NCBI GenBank assembly: GCA_020058145.1 | Contig: JAGVEP010000521.1 | Span: 1 to 6,939 of the forward strand | Direction: 5' to 3' | Source of the DNA: Phycisphaerae bacterium | GTDB taxonomy: Bacteria > Planctomycetota > Phycisphaerae > UBA1845 > Fen-1342 | Length of the DNA: 6,939 bases | Part shown: in pieces, positions 5,853-6,939 of the stretch | Layout of the letters: each line of letters begins with the position of its first letter | Numbering within the stretch: the stretch's first letter is position 1 | Notes under the pieces: model-generated | What the model was told of the DNA's origin: nothing | Database searches by the model: none | Seen by the model: only the letters and a program-made list of their open reading frames with translations | Translations under genes and position numbers: made by a program

Positions 5853-6224
5853 TCAGGCTTGATGGTCTGGTCGCTGCCCGCATTCGGCCACGATCGTCGA
5901 CCGCATTCCGCCGCGGGGGTTCCAGTCCGTGGTAATCCGCATCCAGCGGGGTTTGAGCACGGCGGCCAGCTCGTCGAGGATGCGGTTGGTGACGGCTTCG
6001 TAGAAGATGCCCTGGTCGCGGAAGGCCAGGAGGTAGAGCTTCAGGCTCTTCAGCTCGACGCACAGCCGGTCGGGGACGAATTCCAGCGTCAGGGTCCCAA
6101 AATCCGGCTGCCCGGTCAGCGGGCAGCGGCTCGTGAACTCGGGCGCGACGTGACGCACGAGGTAATCCCGCTCGGGGCTGCGATTGGGGAACGTCTGGAG
6201 TCCGTGCGGTTTGCGTCGGGGCAT
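5853..6224 (-). CDS. queF: NADPH-dependent 7-cyano-7-deazaguanine reductase (preQ1 synthase)
   Basis: The enzyme reduces the nitrile of preQ0 to the aminomethyl group of preQ1 with two NADPH, a cytoplasmic step in queuosine synthesis for tRNA. The 123-residue product is a short, single-domain (unimodal) QueF of the tunnel-fold superfamily. Visible are FTSRCPLTGQPDFGT (catalytic Cys34, which forms the thioimide, and Asp41), the QueF motif ELKSLKLYL (58-66), which contacts NADPH, FRDQGIFYEAVTNRI (Glu76, substrate-binding) and NPRGG (102-106). In the Bacillus subtilis enzyme the residue before the Glu is His96; here it is Tyr75. A GTG at 6266 would add 14 residues, but the ATG at 6224 matches the family better and follows a plausible promoter that would make the transcript leaderless. 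No other queuosine genes are in the window. The gene ends 4 bases from the convergent neighbour. Confidence 0.95.
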   Translation of the reverse strand: MPRRKPHGLQTFPNRSPERDYLVRHVAPEFTSRCPLTGQPDFGTLTLEFVPDRLCVELKSLKLYLLAFRDQGIFYEAVTNRILDELAAVLKPRWMRITTDWNPRGGMRSTIVAECGQRPDHQA

Positions 6225-6230
6225 GTAGGT

Positions 6231-6259
6231 GTGATACGACGAGCGCGCTCGCACTGCAA
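6231..6259 (-). promoter_or_regulatory. predicted promoter of queF, giving a leaderless transcript
   Basis: On the minus strand TTGCAG (6254-6259) and TATCAC (6231-6236) are 17 bases apart, matching the sigma-70 hexamers at 3 and 4 of 6 positions. Six bases separate the -10 from the ATG at 6224, so transcription would begin at or next to the start codon. This agrees with the absence of a Shine-Dalgarno sequence before that ATG. It rests on pattern matching only. Confidence 0.35.
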
Positions 6260-6266
6260 GGCGCAC

Positions 6267-6544
6267 GATCTTTCGGGGGTGGCCGATTAATTGGTTCTTC
6301 CGCAGAATTCGTGGGTGGAATCTGGGGAAACCGGCTCCGCAGGTTTCCCCAGACCCCTGATACCGTCCCCGACGTTATCCACCAGCGGGCGCAGCGGCCC
6401 CAACGCCAGCGCAGCCCACTCTTCGGTGGCGCTGCTTGGGCAATAGGTCGTCAATTCGAAGCTCTCCGCGAACTTGTTCGCAACGAGCGCTGCCCCTGCG
6501 CATCGGCGCCCAACCGCCGGCAAGAACGCCGTGGTCTGTGGTGA
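6267..6544. other. intergenic region between the M24 peptidase and queF
   Basis: About 280 bases (320 if counted to the queF ATG) hold no convincing gene. Contents are the hairpin at 6321-6353, an AT-rich patch at about 6286-6296, and a minus-strand frame of 78 codons (6287-6523) starting at TTG with no ribosome binding site. Parts of that frame have coding-like codon choice, so a decayed gene remnant is possible. I see no riboswitch or RNA gene. Confidence 0.5.
6321..6353. repeat. perfect 12-base-pair inverted repeat (hairpin)
   Basis: TCTGGGGAAACC (6321-6332) and GGTTTCCCCAGA (6342-6353) are exact reverse complements around a 9-base loop (GGCTCCGCA). It lies about 190 bases after the M24 stop and about 95 bases before the queF ATG, on the strand from which both are read. 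Neither side carries a T-tract (the minus-strand continuation begins TTCCACCC), so it is not a canonical intrinsic terminator. A REP-like dispersed palindrome or a non-canonical terminator are the main options. Confidence 0.75.
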
Positions 6545-6939
6545 TCAGCCGCGACCCGCCAATGAGGCCACCTCCTCGGCGTCGATCGGCAGGGTCCCCG
6601 TCAGCACTTCCGGTCCACCGGCGTCACGAACGCAGATCGTGTTCTCAATCCGAATTCCGCCAAACTCGTCCTTGAGCAGAGAGTCCACGCTTCGCCGATT
6701 CACGACGTCGGCCAGTGGCCCGACCAAGTCCGCACGCTCCCAAATCGCGGGCACCAGGTAGATGCCCGGCTCGATCGTCACCGTCATGCCCGGTGCGAGG
6801 TCGCGATCTAGCCGGAGAAACTTGTTGCCAAACTCGGGCCGGCGGGTGCGGCCGGGGGCGTAGCCCGCACGGTCGCCGAAGTCCTCCATGTCATGCACAT
6901 CAAGTCCGATAAGGTGCCCAACGCCGTGAGGGAAGAACA
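6545..6939 (-). CDS. aminopeptidase P-type M24 metallopeptidase, C-terminal part (gene continues past the right edge)
   Basis: The window holds the last 130 residues; family members are usually above 400, so the N-terminal domain and the first metal-binding aspartates lie outside. Visible are PHGVGHLIGLDVHD (fragment residues 3-16), with the His that binds metal in Escherichia coli PepP (its His354) at fragment residue 8 and the His361 equivalent at residue 15. TIEPGIYL follows (Glu56, equivalent to Glu383), then GGIRIENTI (Glu98, equivalent to Glu406). The frame is open through the edge with no start needed; the GTG at 6898 is an internal valine. The enzyme would remove an N-terminal residue ahead of proline, using two metal ions. 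The HGVGHLIGLDVHDMED signature favours Xaa-Pro aminopeptidase/prolidase over methionine aminopeptidase. All visible catalytic residues are intact. It ends with a TGA at 6545-6547. Confidence 0.92.
   Translation of the reverse strand, partial: FFPHGVGHLIGLDVHDMEDFGDRAGYAPGRTRRPEFGNKFLRLDRDLAPGMTVTIEPGIYLVPAIWERADLVGPLADVVNRRSVDSLLKDEFGGIRIENTICVRDAGGPEVLTGTLPIDAEEVASLAGRG

Noticed and set aside
6225..6320. preQ1 riboswitch upstream of queF
   Set aside because: The conserved C-rich loop and the A-rich 3' tail of preQ1 riboswitches are not seen, and the predicted promoter leaves no leader.

Overview
This is a GC-rich, gene-dense bacterial window with eight protein-coding regions that I can support, one of them cut by the right edge. 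A ninth fragment at the left edge is possible. No RNA gene, CRISPR array, transposase or integrase is visible. The organism is most likely a member of the Planctomycetota or a close relative. This rests on an ECF sigma factor paired with a zinc-less, single-pass anti-sigma-like protein, on a lipoprotein-free PDZ protein, and on an orphan membrane-anchored protein with a GspG-like C-terminal tail of a kind common in that phylum. The assignment is an inference from gene style, not from a phylogenetic marker.

Layout. Positions 1-84 may hold the last 27 codons of a plus-strand gene, followed by an AT-rich spacer with three tandem heptamers. A minus-strand operon then runs from 2726 down to 163: an ECF sigma factor, an anti-sigma-like membrane protein overlapping it by ATGA, and after a 54-base gap a secreted PDZ protein. 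A divergent intergenic region (about 2736-2871) carries an 8-base inverted repeat and leads into a plus-strand run. That run holds an M42-like metallopeptidase (2872-3987), a UPF0316/DUF2179 membrane protein starting 2 bases later (3990-4541), and an unknown membrane-anchored protein (4559-5848). The last of these converges with queF (minus, 5853-6224), with only 4 bases between the stop codons. About 320 bases without a convincing gene follow, holding a perfect 12-base-pair hairpin. The window ends in the C-terminal third of an aminopeptidase P-type M24 peptidase (minus, 6545 to beyond 6939).

How the parts may work together. The sigma factor, its membrane-anchored regulator and the secreted PDZ protein form a plausible envelope-signalling cassette. 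The regulator's C-terminus is predicted to lie outside the cytoplasm and ends in phenylalanine, so the PDZ protein encoded next to it could bind it. This is the best candidate here for an undescribed system. The PDZ protein also contains what looks like a duplicated domain of about 45 residues flanking a charged helix. The remaining genes are metabolic (queuosine synthesis, peptide turnover) or of unknown function. A GC-rich, near-perfect 24-base palindrome lies inside the M42-like peptidase gene and encodes a Pro/Gly loop, which looks like a palindromic insertion tolerated in frame.
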